Positions 50,516-59,993 of a stretch of 64,000 nt of DNA are shown piece by piece. The DNA comes from CAZAQK01 sp964535825. GTDB taxonomy: Bacteria; Pseudomonadota; Alphaproteobacteria; Rickettsiales; SXRF01. How positions within the stretch are numbered: position 1 is the stretch's first letter; each line of letters starts with the position of its first letter. The stretch covers positions 1 through 64,000 of the forward strand of contig CAZHUC010000007.1 in NCBI GenBank assembly GCA_964535825.1. Reading direction: 5' to 3'. Below the pieces are notes generated by a model. The model was not told the DNA's origin, searched no databases, and was given only the letters and a program-made list of their open reading frames with translations. Made by a program: the position numbers and the translations under genes.

Positions 50516-52285
50516 ATGTATAAACATAGAAATATTCTGGCTATTCTCCTGATGGGGGGATGCTTTGTAACTTACCCTGTGATCGCGGCATCACCCGATA
50601 AACCGAGTGCTGTGGCAGACAATACCGAGGCCGCGCAGGTAGAGGACATGCCTGAAACCGACAATTTCGGTGAGGGTTTTACGGCCAGTTACCTTGCCAG
50701 CCAGCATGCCAGTCGCAATGGCGATATCGATGCAGCGATACATTTCCTGCGCGATGTGTACCGCCGTGATCCTTCGAACAGTGAGCTTGCAAGGAAGCTG
50801 CAAGGATTTCTGCTGCTGAATGGCGATACGGAAGAAGCACTGAAAATGTCAGATGCTGTACGCAAATCTAATGTGCAAGATCCTATCGCAGCGCTGCTTG
50901 TAACGCTTCAGTCAGTAAAACGCGGCGATATGCAATCGGCAAAGAATATTCTTACAGAATCATTCAAAGATGCATCCGGGCAGTTGTGGCTGCCGCTTGT
51001 ATCCGCATGGCTTGATCTTAGCCTGCAAAAAATGGAAAAGCCCATCACGCTGGAATCCATGTCGGTGGACGTGGGCAGGGCAGCGCCTGTGGTCAATTAT
51101 CATCTGGCATTGATAAACGATAAGGCTGGCTTCGAAGATGCAGCTGCAAAGAATTTCCGCGATGCTGTAGAAGATGTTGAGAATCCGCCATCACGTGTGT
51201 TCGCTGCGCTGCAGGCTTTCTATAAGAATAATAATTCTCCGGAAGTGCTGAAATCCATCATTGATGCGAATAAAGATAAAGAAGCATACTCCGAAGCAGC
51301 AACGGCAAAAATAAGTAACACTTCAGATGGTATCGCTGAGGTACTCTACACCATGGGCAGCATCATGCTGGGTGCGAATGTGAATCAGGATGCGATCATT
51401 TATTTGCATTTGGCCACATATCTGCGCTCTGATTTTCCTGCTGCGTCGCAGGCATTGGGTGAGGCATACAGTTCGATCCAGCAGTTCGCTAAATCGAATG
51501 AGGCCTTCGGCAAGATAAGGGAATCCAGTCACCTGCATGCATCAGCGCAGATAAATATTGCATTAAACCTGCAGCGCATGGGTAAGCATTCTGAGGCGAT
51601 TGCTTTGCTGGACCGTATCGGCAAAAAGAAAGAAACAGCCTATGATGCCATGGTCATTAAAGGCGATGTACTGCGCAGCAATATGAACCTTGCAGAATCT
51701 GTTGCTGCCTATTCACAGGCGATCAAGCAAATAACTGAGCCAGATTCAAAGCATTGGGCCGTGTACTTTGCCCGCGGCGCGACCTATGAGCGCATGGGAA
51801 AATGGGACGAGGCAGAAAAAGACCTTCAGCAGGCACTTGTCCTGCAGCCGGATCAGCCGGATGTTCTCAATTATCTGGGTTATAGCTGGCTTACCCAAGG
51901 ACGAAACCTTGAAGAAGCCAAGAGCATGATCGCCAAGGCACTCTCCATGAAACCTCATGACCCGCAGATCATCGATAGTATGGGCTGGGCATTTTATATC
52001 GTGGGGGATTATTCGAGGGCAGCGAAATATCTTGAAAAAGCGGTGGACCTGATACCGAGTGATACCACGGTGAATGAGCATCTTGGCGATGTGTACTGGT
52101 TGCAGGGTCGCAAGGCAGAAGCGCGCTTCCAGTGGGAGCGTTCTATTACGTTCTCGGATGATGAGAGTGTCAAGGAAGCCATTCGCAAAAAGATCCGCGA
52201 TGGTGTGTATGCTGCTCCTGGCTCAGGTGTAAGGCCTCCTGTGGTTGCCTCCCAGCGCCTGCGGGAAGACGATCCTGCCAATTAG
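50516..52285 (+). CDS. Exported tetratricopeptide repeat protein
   Basis: A 589-residue protein with a signal peptide or lipobox-like start (ILAILLMGGCFVTYPVIAA) and about twelve TPR units covering the rest, most clearly in DAAIHFLRDVYRRDPSNSEL, AEKDLQQALVLQPDQPDV and AAKYLEKAVDLIPSDTTV. TPR arrays mediate protein-protein contacts; the C-terminal repeats DVYWLQGRKAEARFQWERSI resemble outer-membrane TPR lipoproteins found beside ispE in related bacteria. I chose ATG 50516 because it gives a signal peptide; the frame is open upstream to a TTG at 50381. Coupled loosely to ispE, 11 bases downstream. Confidence 0.85.
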   Translation: MYKHRNILAILLMGGCFVTYPVIAASPDKPSAVADNTEAAQVEDMPETDNFGEGFTASYLASQHASRNGDIDAAIHFLRDVYRRDPSNSELARKLQGFLLLNGDTEEALKMSDAVRKSNVQDPIAALLVTLQSVKRGDMQSAKNILTESFKDASGQLWLPLVSAWLDLSLQKMEKPITLESMSVDVGRAAPVVNYHLALINDKAGFEDAAAKNFRDAVEDVENPPSRVFAALQAFYKNNNSPEVLKSIIDANKDKEAYSEAATAKISNTSDGIAEVLYTMGSIMLGANVNQDAIIYLHLATYLRSDFPAASQALGEAYSSIQQFAKSNEAFGKIRESSHLHASAQINIALNLQRMGKHSEAIALLDRIGKKKETAYDAMVIKGDVLRSNMNLAESVAAYSQAIKQITEPDSKHWAVYFARGATYERMGKWDEAEKDLQQALVLQPDQPDVLNYLGYSWLTQGRNLEEAKSMIAKALSMKPHDPQIIDSMGWAFYIVGDYSRAAKYLEKAVDLIPSDTTVNEHLGDVYWLQGRKAEARFQWERSITFSDDESVKEAIRKKIRDGVYAAPGSGVRPPVVASQRLREDDPAN

Positions 52286-52296
52286 CTTTTATCCTG

Positions 52297-53148
52297 ATGC
52301 ACTCGATCACCGTTCACGCTCCGGCAAAGCTTAACCTGTTTTTGCACATCACCGGCAAGCGGGCGGATGGCTATCATCTCATCCATAGTCTTGTGGTGTT
52401 CACTGAGTTCGGTGATACACTTCAATGTAAGAGCGCAGATGGTATCTCATTGGAGATTACAGGGGAATTTGCGCCAGCACTGGCTGATGACACAGCAAAT
52501 AATCTGGTACTTAAGGCGGCGCAGCTTTTGAGCCCTTACGCAAAGGGGCAAGGCGCGCACATTACTCTGCATAAAAATATTCCCATGGGGGCAGGGCTTG
52601 GCGGCGGATCAGCCGATGCGGCGGCAGTGCTACATGCGTTGTGTGATCTGTGGAAGCTATCGATTGACCGGCAAGCGCTTATGGATATGGCGCTCACGTT
52701 GGGTAGTGATGTGCCTGTGTGTTATGATGCTAAGGCTGCGCTTATTTCAGGTATCGGTGAGAAGATAACGCCGGTTTCATGGCATGAGGATATGTGGGTT
52801 CTGCTGGTAAATCCACGCAAACCATTGCTCACTGCGGATGTATATAAAAAATCAGGCGGTAAAACGGTTGAAGAAGGAGCAAATAATAATATAGATATTA
52901 AGGCGATTCATTCACATACGCGTAATATGCTGGAAGCTCCTGCCATAGCCATGATGCCGGAGATACAGGACATTATTGGCACAATAAGTAGTGCATCAGG
53001 GTGTCAGTTGGCGCGTATGTCAGGTAGCGGGGCGACATGTTTTGGCGTATTTGATTCCCGGCAAAATTTAAAAACTGCTGAAGCAGCCATAAGGAAAAAC
53101 TTTCCCTCTTACTGGGTTACAGCGACAAGGACAAAAAATGGGCGGTAA
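52297..53148 (+). CDS. ispE: 4-diphosphocytidyl-2-C-methyl-D-erythritol kinase
   Basis: A 283-residue GHMP kinase of the non-mevalonate isoprenoid pathway. ATP-binding MGAGLGGGSADAAAV is clear, with APAKLNLFLHITGKRADGYH near the N-terminus and SGSGATCFGVF at the end. Length is standard. It overlaps the next gene by 11 bases. Confidence 0.95.
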   Translation: MHSITVHAPAKLNLFLHITGKRADGYHLIHSLVVFTEFGDTLQCKSADGISLEITGEFAPALADDTANNLVLKAAQLLSPYAKGQGAHITLHKNIPMGAGLGGGSADAAAVLHALCDLWKLSIDRQALMDMALTLGSDVPVCYDAKAALISGIGEKITPVSWHEDMWVLLVNPRKPLLTADVYKKSGGKTVEEGANNNIDIKAIHSHTRNMLEAPAIAMMPEIQDIIGTISSASGCQLARMSGSGATCFGVFDSRQNLKTAEAAIRKNFPSYWVTATRTKNGR

Positions 53149-53563
53149 ACGTAATAAAGTACGCTATCAGAGCACGCCTAAGAAGCGTGTGGAGATCATA
53201 TTGACGGGGATGGTATACCTCATGTTCCGTGATGAAGATGCTATTGCAACAGCTCAAAAAGGAGACCTGCTGGTTTTCCCTAACAACGAGGCCCTACACA
53301 CTAACAGGCAGGGTGAATATGAAGCAACGGGCTTTACCGGCTATTTTAAGGTCGATGTATGCAGTGGTAAGGAATGGCTGCCGGTTCTGATCCAGAGTAT
53401 CTTTCCCGAACATGAGAATCATTTCAGCAAATCAGAACGTCCGATCGACACATTCAACCTGATCGCAGAGATACTGGAAGGCATGAAAGAAAAAACCCTG
53501 CTGCGTACATACCGTGAACATTTTATTCCGGAAGACGCAGCAGGGGAAGAAGACGTAGATTAG
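53138..53563 (+). CDS. Protein of unknown function (141 aa)
   Basis: A 141-residue protein of unknown family, overlapping ispE by 11 bases. It is mostly hydrophilic, with a beta-type centre (VEIILTGMVYLMFRDED; KGDLLVFPNNEALH; TGFTGYFKVDVC) and an acidic C-terminus. No motifs recognised. Its end overlaps the end of the convergent DsbA-like gene by 4 bases. Confidence 0.65.
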   Translation: MGGKRNKVRYQSTPKKRVEIILTGMVYLMFRDEDAIATAQKGDLLVFPNNEALHTNRQGEYEATGFTGYFKVDVCSGKEWLPVLIQSIFPEHENHFSKSERPIDTFNLIAEILEGMKEKTLLRTYREHFIPEDAAGEEDVD

Positions 53564-54408
53564 TTCGCTTTTGCAGGTGCGGCAGCAGCTTTGCCATCAT
53601 CTTCCGGCTTACGGCCGGCACGAACATTCTCAATTACTTTCTTGAGGTCATCGAGTTCCATAGCGCCAGGCAGGAAGTGATCGTTAAGAATCAGTGCTGG
53701 CGTGCCGCGTACACCGAGATCAGCGCCAAGCTTGCGCATTTTATCAAGAACGGCTGTCACTTCTGGTTTCGCCATTTCTGCTTTTAGCTTTGCTGAATCG
53801 ATGCCTTCTTTCTGGGCCAGTTCCAGCAGGTTCTTTTCTTCAAACTTGCCTTCATGTTTCATCAGCGCGCTATGGTAAGCAAAATATTTCTCTTTTGCTA
53901 CGCGGTTTGCTGCAACAGCAGCGCGGGCAGCCAGTGCTGAATCTTCACTGAGGATTGGAAATTCCTTGAATACCACGCGCACTTTCTTATCGTCTTTAAG
54001 CAGTTGTGTAATGGTTGGAAGCATGTGTTTGCAATAACCGCAATGATAGTCATAGAACTCTACTAGTGTAATATCCGCGGTCTTTTCATCGCCTACGGAA
54101 GGAGAATCCGGGTCATTGTATAGGTTTGCTTTATTAGCAGCGATAGCATCACTGGTCTTTTTCTGAGCTTCAGCTTCTTGCTTTTCACGCATTTTCTGAA
54201 CGGCCTGCATGATCATTTCTGGTTCATTCATCAGCGCTTCTTTAATAAGAGCTGGCAGTTCAGCGCGTGTTACCGGTGCGTTTGGTGCAGCAGCTGGTGC
54301 TGGGGTTGCGATCGCAGGGGCAGCGGCTGGTGCATCTGCTTGTGCGAATGCGGCAAACGGCAGCGCAATAGTAGAAAGTGTCAGAATAGTGAACCGTGAA
54401 AACTTCAT
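53560..54408 (-). CDS. DsbA-family periplasmic thiol oxidoreductase (ScsC/BdbD-like)
   Basis: A 282-residue exported protein: signal peptide at 1-22, an Ala/Pro-rich linker, an N-terminal helix that could mediate oligomerisation as in ScsC, then a thioredoxin-like domain with CGYC (Cys123, Cys126) and cis-Pro in VRGTPALILN. Probably a disulfide isomerase/oxidase. Its sequence differs clearly from the DsbA-like protein at 43193, so the two are not close copies. Confidence 0.88.
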   Translation of the reverse strand: MKFSRFTILTLSTIALPFAAFAQADAPAAAPAIATPAPAAAPNAPVTRAELPALIKEALMNEPEMIMQAVQKMREKQEAEAQKKTSDAIAANKANLYNDPDSPSVGDEKTADITLVEFYDYHCGYCKHMLPTITQLLKDDKKVRVVFKEFPILSEDSALAARAAVAANRVAKEKYFAYHSALMKHEGKFEEKNLLELAQKEGIDSAKLKAEMAKPEVTAVLDKMRKLGADLGVRGTPALILNDHFLPGAMELDDLKKVIENVRAGRKPEDDGKAAAAPAKAN

Positions 54409-54479
54409 GCAAATCCTCCTTGTGCATTGGAAGGATAATTTGTATCGCGGATCAGCAAAATTGTATAGGCAATTTTCGC

Positions 54480-55829
54480 CTAAATAACAGAGTCTGCTTT
54501 CTCTTTCTTTACCTTTAACTGATTGGCACGCGCTTTAACATCCTGCGCACGCAAATGGCCGGGTGTGCCTGATGGTAATGTTCGTAGTGCCAGATCTGCC
54601 TGTTTGATAGCGGCATCATGGTCATCTGCAAGCATCGCCTCTTCAGATAAAGCAAGGTAAGACATGCCAAGATTGCCTTTTTTGCCATATGCGGTTGCCA
54701 GCAAACGCCATGTCAGTGGATTGGATTTGTCTATGCTGCTTGCCTTTTCCAGATGCTGGGTGGCGGATGCCACCAGATCTTCCGATTGCGCCAGTTCAAC
54801 CTTTGCCAGATCGGTGAGTATCAGCGCGGAAGTGGGGTAAAGCTGTGCTGCTTTACGATAAGAAGACAGCGCATCAGCTACCTTGCCGTTCTCGAACAGT
54901 ATCTGACCTTTTAATTCATGCAGGAAGGCATCATTCGGGTATTCCTTCAGGAGTGAATCCATCTGTTCTACCGCGCGTTCAAGGTCGGGCATTTTGTAAT
55001 ATGCGATGGCATGGGCGAGGCGGGCGGGCACGGATTTATCGGAAATAGGATATTTCTGGAAGGTGCGCTCTGGTGATTCCATGAAGCTATAGAGCTTAGC
55101 GACCATGCGTTTATGCATCAGATTATAGGTAGAAGGATAGCTGCCTTCAGGTATCTTTGAATTTTCGATATGGTTGCGGACATGCTCGATACGGCTGGAA
55201 CTCAGCGGGTGGGTCAGCAGGTAAGGGTCTGGCCGGTTGGAGTGAAGGCGCTCATTACGTTGCAAAAGGAGTAGTGTTTGCAGTAACCCGCTGGAGGAGA
55301 TACCTAGTGAATCCAGATAACGCAACGCAGCCTGATCCGCGGCTTCTTCATTGGCGCGGGAATAGGCCAGGAAGTTCCTCGCTACGGTACTGCTACCACC
55401 GCCGATGACCGCTGCAGCGGCTTCTGGTTTTTTGGTTGCGACCGCGGCGGCTGCGCCCAGTACATAGGTGAAGATCGTGCCGATCTGCGCATCCTTCAAT
55501 TTTTCTGTGCCTTGAGCAAGATGGCCGCCGGCAATGTGGCCGGTCTCGTGTGCCATAACGCCGATCAGCACTGCTGGATTATCGGCTTCCAGTATGAGGC
55601 CTGCATGAATGAACATATTAGCACCACCTGCCACGAAGGCATTGATGCTGTCCTGATTCACAATGAACAGTTTTACTGATTTTGGCTTGAGCCCAGCGGT
55701 TTTAAAAATGGGGTCGGCGTAGGTGCGAAGCGTATGTTCGATCTCCGCATCGCGTATCAGTGGCACGGCAAAAGCTTGAAAGGGCAAGAGCCACGCTACC
55801 AATAGCGATGCGAGGAATCGTTTAGTCAT
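54480..55829 (-). CDS. bepA: M48 metallopeptidase with TPR region (BepA/YfgC-like)
   Basis: A 449-residue periplasmic zinc protease. Signal peptide at 1-20 (ending AFA), HETGH at 94-98 with Glu95, and the third ligand region ANEEAADQAALRYLD. The C-terminal half (about 240-430) contains TPR-like helices. In E. coli BepA assists or degrades misfolded outer-membrane proteins such as LptD. ATG 55829 overlaps the stop of RNase E; a TTG at 55838 is possible. Confidence 0.88.
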   Translation of the reverse strand: MTKRFLASLLVAWLLPFQAFAVPLIRDAEIEHTLRTYADPIFKTAGLKPKSVKLFIVNQDSINAFVAGGANMFIHAGLILEADNPAVLIGVMAHETGHIAGGHLAQGTEKLKDAQIGTIFTYVLGAAAAVATKKPEAAAAVIGGGSSTVARNFLAYSRANEEAADQAALRYLDSLGISSSGLLQTLLLLQRNERLHSNRPDPYLLTHPLSSSRIEHVRNHIENSKIPEGSYPSTYNLMHKRMVAKLYSFMESPERTFQKYPISDKSVPARLAHAIAYYKMPDLERAVEQMDSLLKEYPNDAFLHELKGQILFENGKVADALSSYRKAAQLYPTSALILTDLAKVELAQSEDLVASATQHLEKASSIDKSNPLTWRLLATAYGKKGNLGMSYLALSEEAMLADDHDAAIKQADLALRTLPSGTPGHLRAQDVKARANQLKVKKEKADSVI

Positions 55830-58449
55830 CCAGTTCAATCATTTTCTGCCACCAGCCTTTTTTGGTAGGGGCATTAGGATCTTTCGGGGTAGGCGGCAAC
55901 GCATGTACGGCCGCTACTCTTTCTGGTTCTACCGGTTTCACCGGTTCAGGCCTGCGGTCTTCTGTCGCAAAGGCAGGAAGCACGTTGGCATAGTTCGCAG
56001 GCTTTTCCACCAGAGTGAGGTCTGCCTTTTGCGGGGCATGCTCACGTGGTTGGCGGTCTTGCTGGTTACCATCGCGGTTATCACGCCATTTACGACGGTT
56101 GCGATTGCCACGCTGGCGAGGGCGACGATCACCACGGCGTTCATTGCCCTGTGATTCTGCCGTTGCATCAACATTTTCCGAGCCTTCTGTTGATTCAAAA
56201 GATTCAGAGTGCTCAGCCTGCGGTGCGTCGGCATCTTGTGCTTCCACCGGTTGGCGAGTGCGGTCACGATCCCTGTCACGGCCACGACGTGCGCCTCCGC
56301 GACGACCACGGCGGCCACGGCCACGGCGGTTATCATTGCTTGCAGGGGTAGAATCACCATCCTGTATCTCACCTTCAGCGAGCTCTGTGCTTTCCAGATT
56401 CTCAACAGGGGTTTCTTCACTAATGGTAGCATCGGCCTCCGCCATGTCGCGCGATTCTGCGCGACGTGGTTGTTTGTTGCGGTTCTGGTTCTGGCCACGT
56501 TCAGATTGCGAACGACGCATCTTCTCGAGGTTGAATTCAGAGGTCGCCATATCGGCATCGATCAATACCTGAATGGTCAGGTTATGGCGCTGCTCGATAC
56601 TGCGCAGCAACTCACGCTTATTGTTAAGCAGGTGAAGTGCCACGGCTTGAGGCAGGATAAGGCGCAGGCCATTCCAGTTGCCTGTGCTTGCTTCTTTTTC
56701 AAGCGCGCGGATCATCTGGATGCTCATGGATTCGTTCGAGCGAACATATCCACGGCCAACGCAATGTTCACACTGCACCATGTTGGTTTCGCTGATGGAT
56801 GGACGCAGACGCTGGCGTGACATCTCAAGCAAGCCGAATGGGCTGATACGGCCAAGCTGGATCTTTGCCCGATCCATCTTGAGAGCATCTTTAAGAGCCT
56901 TTTCTACTGCACGGCGATGACGGGCTTCCATCATATCGATGAAGTCGATAACGATCAGGCCGGCAAGGTCACGCAGGCGAAGCTGGCGGGCTACTTCCAC
57001 CGCTGCCTCAAGGTTGGTCTTGGCTGCTGTTTCCTCGATGTTACGCTCGCCGGTAGAACGGCCAGAGTTCACGTCGATAGAGATAAGCGCTTCAGTTGGG
57101 TTGATAACGATATAACCACCCGAACGCAGCTTAACCACAGGGTCATGCATTGAAAGCAGCTGGTCTTCTACATTATAAGAATAGAAGAGCGGGGTTGTTT
57201 CGTTATGCTCTTTTACTTTTGGTGTGTGGCTTGGCAGCAGTAACTGCATGAATTCACGCGCGGCCTGATAGCCAGCTTCACCTTCCACCACGATCTCATC
57301 GATATCGCTGGTGTACTGGTCACGGATAGCACGTTTGATAACGTCGCTTTCTTCGTAGATCAGGGCAGGCGCGGTGGATTTCAGGGTCTCATCACGCACG
57401 CCATTCCATACTTTCACCAGATAGTCATAGTCGCGTTTGATCTCGGCGCGTGTCCTGTCCATACCGGCGGTACGGATGATAACGCTCATGCCTTTGGCCA
57501 GCCGGAGCTCGGTCGAGATGGCCTTCAGGCGCTTGCGATCCTCAGAACTTGCGATCTTGCGGGAGATACCGCCGTCTTTAGGAGAGTTCGGCATCAATAC
57601 GCAGTAACGGCCAGGGAGCGACAGATAGGTAGTAAGCGATACACCTTTATTGCCGCGTTCTTCTTTAATGACCTGCACGAGCACGATCTGGCCACGGCGG
57701 ATCACTTCCTGGATCTTGTAGCGGCGCATGAAATTGCGTTTAGGCTTGGAGCGGATCTCTTCTTCTTCGCTAGGCAGGGTTTCCACATCCGCAGGAGCTT
57801 CAGAACCTTCTGCTGCTGGCGGTTGCGCAGCATCGATAGAAGCTTCAATATTTTGTTCGGTAGCAGATTCAATGGCATCTTCTGACACTGCATCCGCAGC
57901 TTCGACGATCGCAGGTGCTTCAATAGCTGGTTCTTCCACTGGCGTGCTCACAGACACATCATTGCCTGCTTCATACGCATATTCGGTATGTGATGGCTCG
58001 TCCTCCTCATTAACAGGAATAGCCTGAAAATCCGGCAGGCTGGTGCTTGCCTCATTCTCTGGAGAAAGGCCAGATTCAACAGCGTCTGTCTGCGCTTGCT
58101 CAGATGGCATATCTGTTGATTGCGTTTCTTTTTGCTGGTCTGATGATTCTGGAGTATCAGATTCATCTTCCGCTTCCTGCATCAGGCGTTCACGGTCAGA
58201 GGCCGGGATCTGGTAATAATCAGGATGAATTTCCGAGAAAGGCAAGAACCCTTGCTTGTTGCCGCCATATTCAATGAAAGCGGCCTGCAGCGACGGCTCG
58301 ACGCGCGTTACCTTTGCAAGGTAAATATTGCCTTTGAGTTGTTTTTTAGCAGAAGATACGAAATCAAAATCGAAGATCTGCTTGTCATCGGCGATGACAA
58401 CACGCGTTTCAGCGGCGTGTAGCGCGTCTATTAACATTCTTTTTGCCAT
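55822..58449 (-). CDS. rne: Ribonuclease E
   Basis: An 875-residue endonuclease for mRNA decay and rRNA processing. The N-terminal half has the catalytic core with an S1 domain interrupted by a long acidic, low-complexity insertion (about residues 93-235). Conserved: SIDVNSGRSTGERNIEETA, VIDFIDM, QLGRISPFGLLEMSRQR and the zinc-link CEHCVGRG. The C-terminal 250 residues are Arg/Asp/Asn-rich (GRGRRGRRGGARRGRDRDRD), as in scaffolds for the degradosome. The start is ATG 58449 with a hairpin around its ribosome site. Confidence 0.95.
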   Translation of the reverse strand: MAKRMLIDALHAAETRVVIADDKQIFDFDFVSSAKKQLKGNIYLAKVTRVEPSLQAAFIEYGGNKQGFLPFSEIHPDYYQIPASDRERLMQEAEDESDTPESSDQQKETQSTDMPSEQAQTDAVESGLSPENEASTSLPDFQAIPVNEEDEPSHTEYAYEAGNDVSVSTPVEEPAIEAPAIVEAADAVSEDAIESATEQNIEASIDAAQPPAAEGSEAPADVETLPSEEEEIRSKPKRNFMRRYKIQEVIRRGQIVLVQVIKEERGNKGVSLTTYLSLPGRYCVLMPNSPKDGGISRKIASSEDRKRLKAISTELRLAKGMSVIIRTAGMDRTRAEIKRDYDYLVKVWNGVRDETLKSTAPALIYEESDVIKRAIRDQYTSDIDEIVVEGEAGYQAAREFMQLLLPSHTPKVKEHNETTPLFYSYNVEDQLLSMHDPVVKLRSGGYIVINPTEALISIDVNSGRSTGERNIEETAAKTNLEAAVEVARQLRLRDLAGLIVIDFIDMMEARHRRAVEKALKDALKMDRAKIQLGRISPFGLLEMSRQRLRPSISETNMVQCEHCVGRGYVRSNESMSIQMIRALEKEASTGNWNGLRLILPQAVALHLLNNKRELLRSIEQRHNLTIQVLIDADMATSEFNLEKMRRSQSERGQNQNRNKQPRRAESRDMAEADATISEETPVENLESTELAEGEIQDGDSTPASNDNRRGRGRRGRRGGARRGRDRDRDRTRQPVEAQDADAPQAEHSESFESTEGSENVDATAESQGNERRGDRRPRQRGNRNRRKWRDNRDGNQQDRQPREHAPQKADLTLVEKPANYANVLPAFATEDRRPEPVKPVEPERVAAVHALPPTPKDPNAPTKKGWWQKMIELDD

Positions 58450-58865
58450 GATGGCGACTCCTTAATAGCGTCGCCTCAGGGGATCAAGTTTAGCCGATAG
58501 GGATGGACTCTGTTGTAACAGGTACAGTGCCGCCACGCGAACGCAGCCCGAAATCTGGCTCTGAGCCTGACGGGATTAGCACTACTGAATAATAACAAAC
58601 AGAAACGTTCATACCAAAATCGTAAAACCCAACCATGAGGCGAGGTTAATTCAAAAATTCCTATTCAAGGTATTTTCCGTCCTGCTGTGTGTTAGGGAGG
58701 GAAAGCACCACAAATTTCAAATCTGCAGCCTACACCCTGTAAACTGCTTATCTCACTAAACACTATAGTGGTTAAAAATAGATTATACAATCTTCTTTAT
58801 AAGCTATGGAAAAGTTGTTCTTTTTTCGCTAAAGCTATTAGCTGCGATAACCCCTGACAGGCTGT
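58450..58865. other. 416-bp gap: leaders of rne (minus) and the amidase (plus)
   Basis: No convincing gene is seen. A consensus TATAAT on the minus strand at 58787-58782 could start rne, which would give a leader of about 325 bases, compatible with the long rne leaders of other bacteria; no good -35 is present. CACTATAGTG (58761-58770) is a perfect 10-bp palindrome. The amidase start is at 58866 with AGG 6 bases upstream; no strong promoter for it is obvious. Confidence 0.5.
58453..58475 (-). promoter_or_regulatory. Hairpin enclosing the rne ribosome-binding site
   Basis: On the mRNA, GGCGAC (58475-58470) pairs with GTCGCC (58458-58453), with an 11-base loop holding AAGGA of the Shine-Dalgarno. 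The stem ends 3 bases before the ATG. Such a structure would limit translation when closed, in line with autoregulation of RNase E through its leader known in other bacteria. Confidence 0.6.
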
Positions 58866-59993
58866 ATGAATATCAAGTACCTGAATAATATATTTTTTTC
58901 CATTTTTCTGCTGGTTACAGGCCTTATTTCACTGCCGGCCGCTGCCAGCAGCCTGCAAATTGGTGTGGAAGGTACAAAAGAAACCATCGAGCTCGACGGT
59001 GCGGGGGTGGATGGCCACAAGATATTTACCCTTGAGAAGCCTTTTCGTCTGGTAGTGGATGTGCCGACCGGGGCGGTCAGTAAAAATATTTCTATCCCTG
59101 AAAGATACAAGGGCAGACTCATCAAGAATGTGCGTACGGGGCAATTTACACCTGAGACCACCCGCATAGTCTTTGAGACCACAAGTGATTTTGGTGTTGT
59201 AAGTAAAGACATAGAGAGATCAGGCCAACTGGTTATTGTGCTTGATAGTGCAGGCAAATCGAAACGATTCTCTGAAACTAAAAAAGCCCGTAAGGAAAAA
59301 CCTGTCGTGGTCATTGATGCCGGGCATGGCGGACAGGATCCCGGAACGATAGGCCGTTATAAGTCGCGCGAAAAGGATGTGGTACTGCAATACGCTATTG
59401 CGTTGCAGAAGCATCTTATCAAGTCTGGTAAATATAAGGTGGTGCTGACGCGTGAGGGTGATCACTTCATCAGCTTGCGTGGGCGTGTTGCTGTTGCCCG
59501 CAAGAACAAAGGGGATATCTTTATCTCTATCCATGCCGATTCTGCACCGGCTCGCACGGCCAGGGGGCTTTCTGTGTATACGCTGTCCGAAAAAGCATCC
59601 GATGCAGAGGCGGAAGCACTGGCCGCGCGCGAAAACAAAGCCGATGTGATCGATGGCATCGATCTGTCTGGCGAGCGTGAAGATGTAGCGGATATTCTCA
59701 TCTCTCTGGCGCAACGTGAGACCAACAATTTATCAGCAACGCTTGCTGATATGATCGTTAGTAATGTACAAAAAAAGAATTTACCACTTTTACCGAACTC
59801 GCACCGGTTTGCAGGATTTGCCGTACTTAAAGCGCCGGATATACCATCCGTGCTGATAGAAACCGGATTCCTTTCCAATCAGGGCGAAGAAAAGCAGTTG
59901 AAATCCAAGGCGTACCGCGACAAAGTGGTAAGTGGTATTGCCGCTGGTATCGACGCGTATTTCGCATACAAAAAAGAGCTGGAAGGATCATGA
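58866..59993 (+). CDS. N-acetylmuramoyl-L-alanine amidase (AmiC type)
   Basis: A 375-residue periplasmic zinc hydrolase separating peptides from glycan during cell division. Signal peptide about 1-27, an AMIN domain (about 30-115, RLVVDVPTGAVSKN), then the Amidase_3 domain with zinc ligand regions VVIDAGHGGQDPG and ISIHADSAPA, and the catalytic Glu in VLIETGFLSN. It overlaps the PBP1A gene by ATGA, giving a peptidoglycan operon. Confidence 0.94.
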   Translation: MNIKYLNNIFFSIFLLVTGLISLPAAASSLQIGVEGTKETIELDGAGVDGHKIFTLEKPFRLVVDVPTGAVSKNISIPERYKGRLIKNVRTGQFTPETTRIVFETTSDFGVVSKDIERSGQLVIVLDSAGKSKRFSETKKARKEKPVVVIDAGHGGQDPGTIGRYKSREKDVVLQYAIALQKHLIKSGKYKVVLTREGDHFISLRGRVAVARKNKGDIFISIHADSAPARTARGLSVYTLSEKASDAEAEALAARENKADVIDGIDLSGEREDVADILISLAQRETNNLSATLADMIVSNVQKKNLPLLPNSHRFAGFAVLKAPDIPSVLIETGFLSNQGEEKQLKSKAYRDKVVSGIAAGIDAYFAYKKELEGS

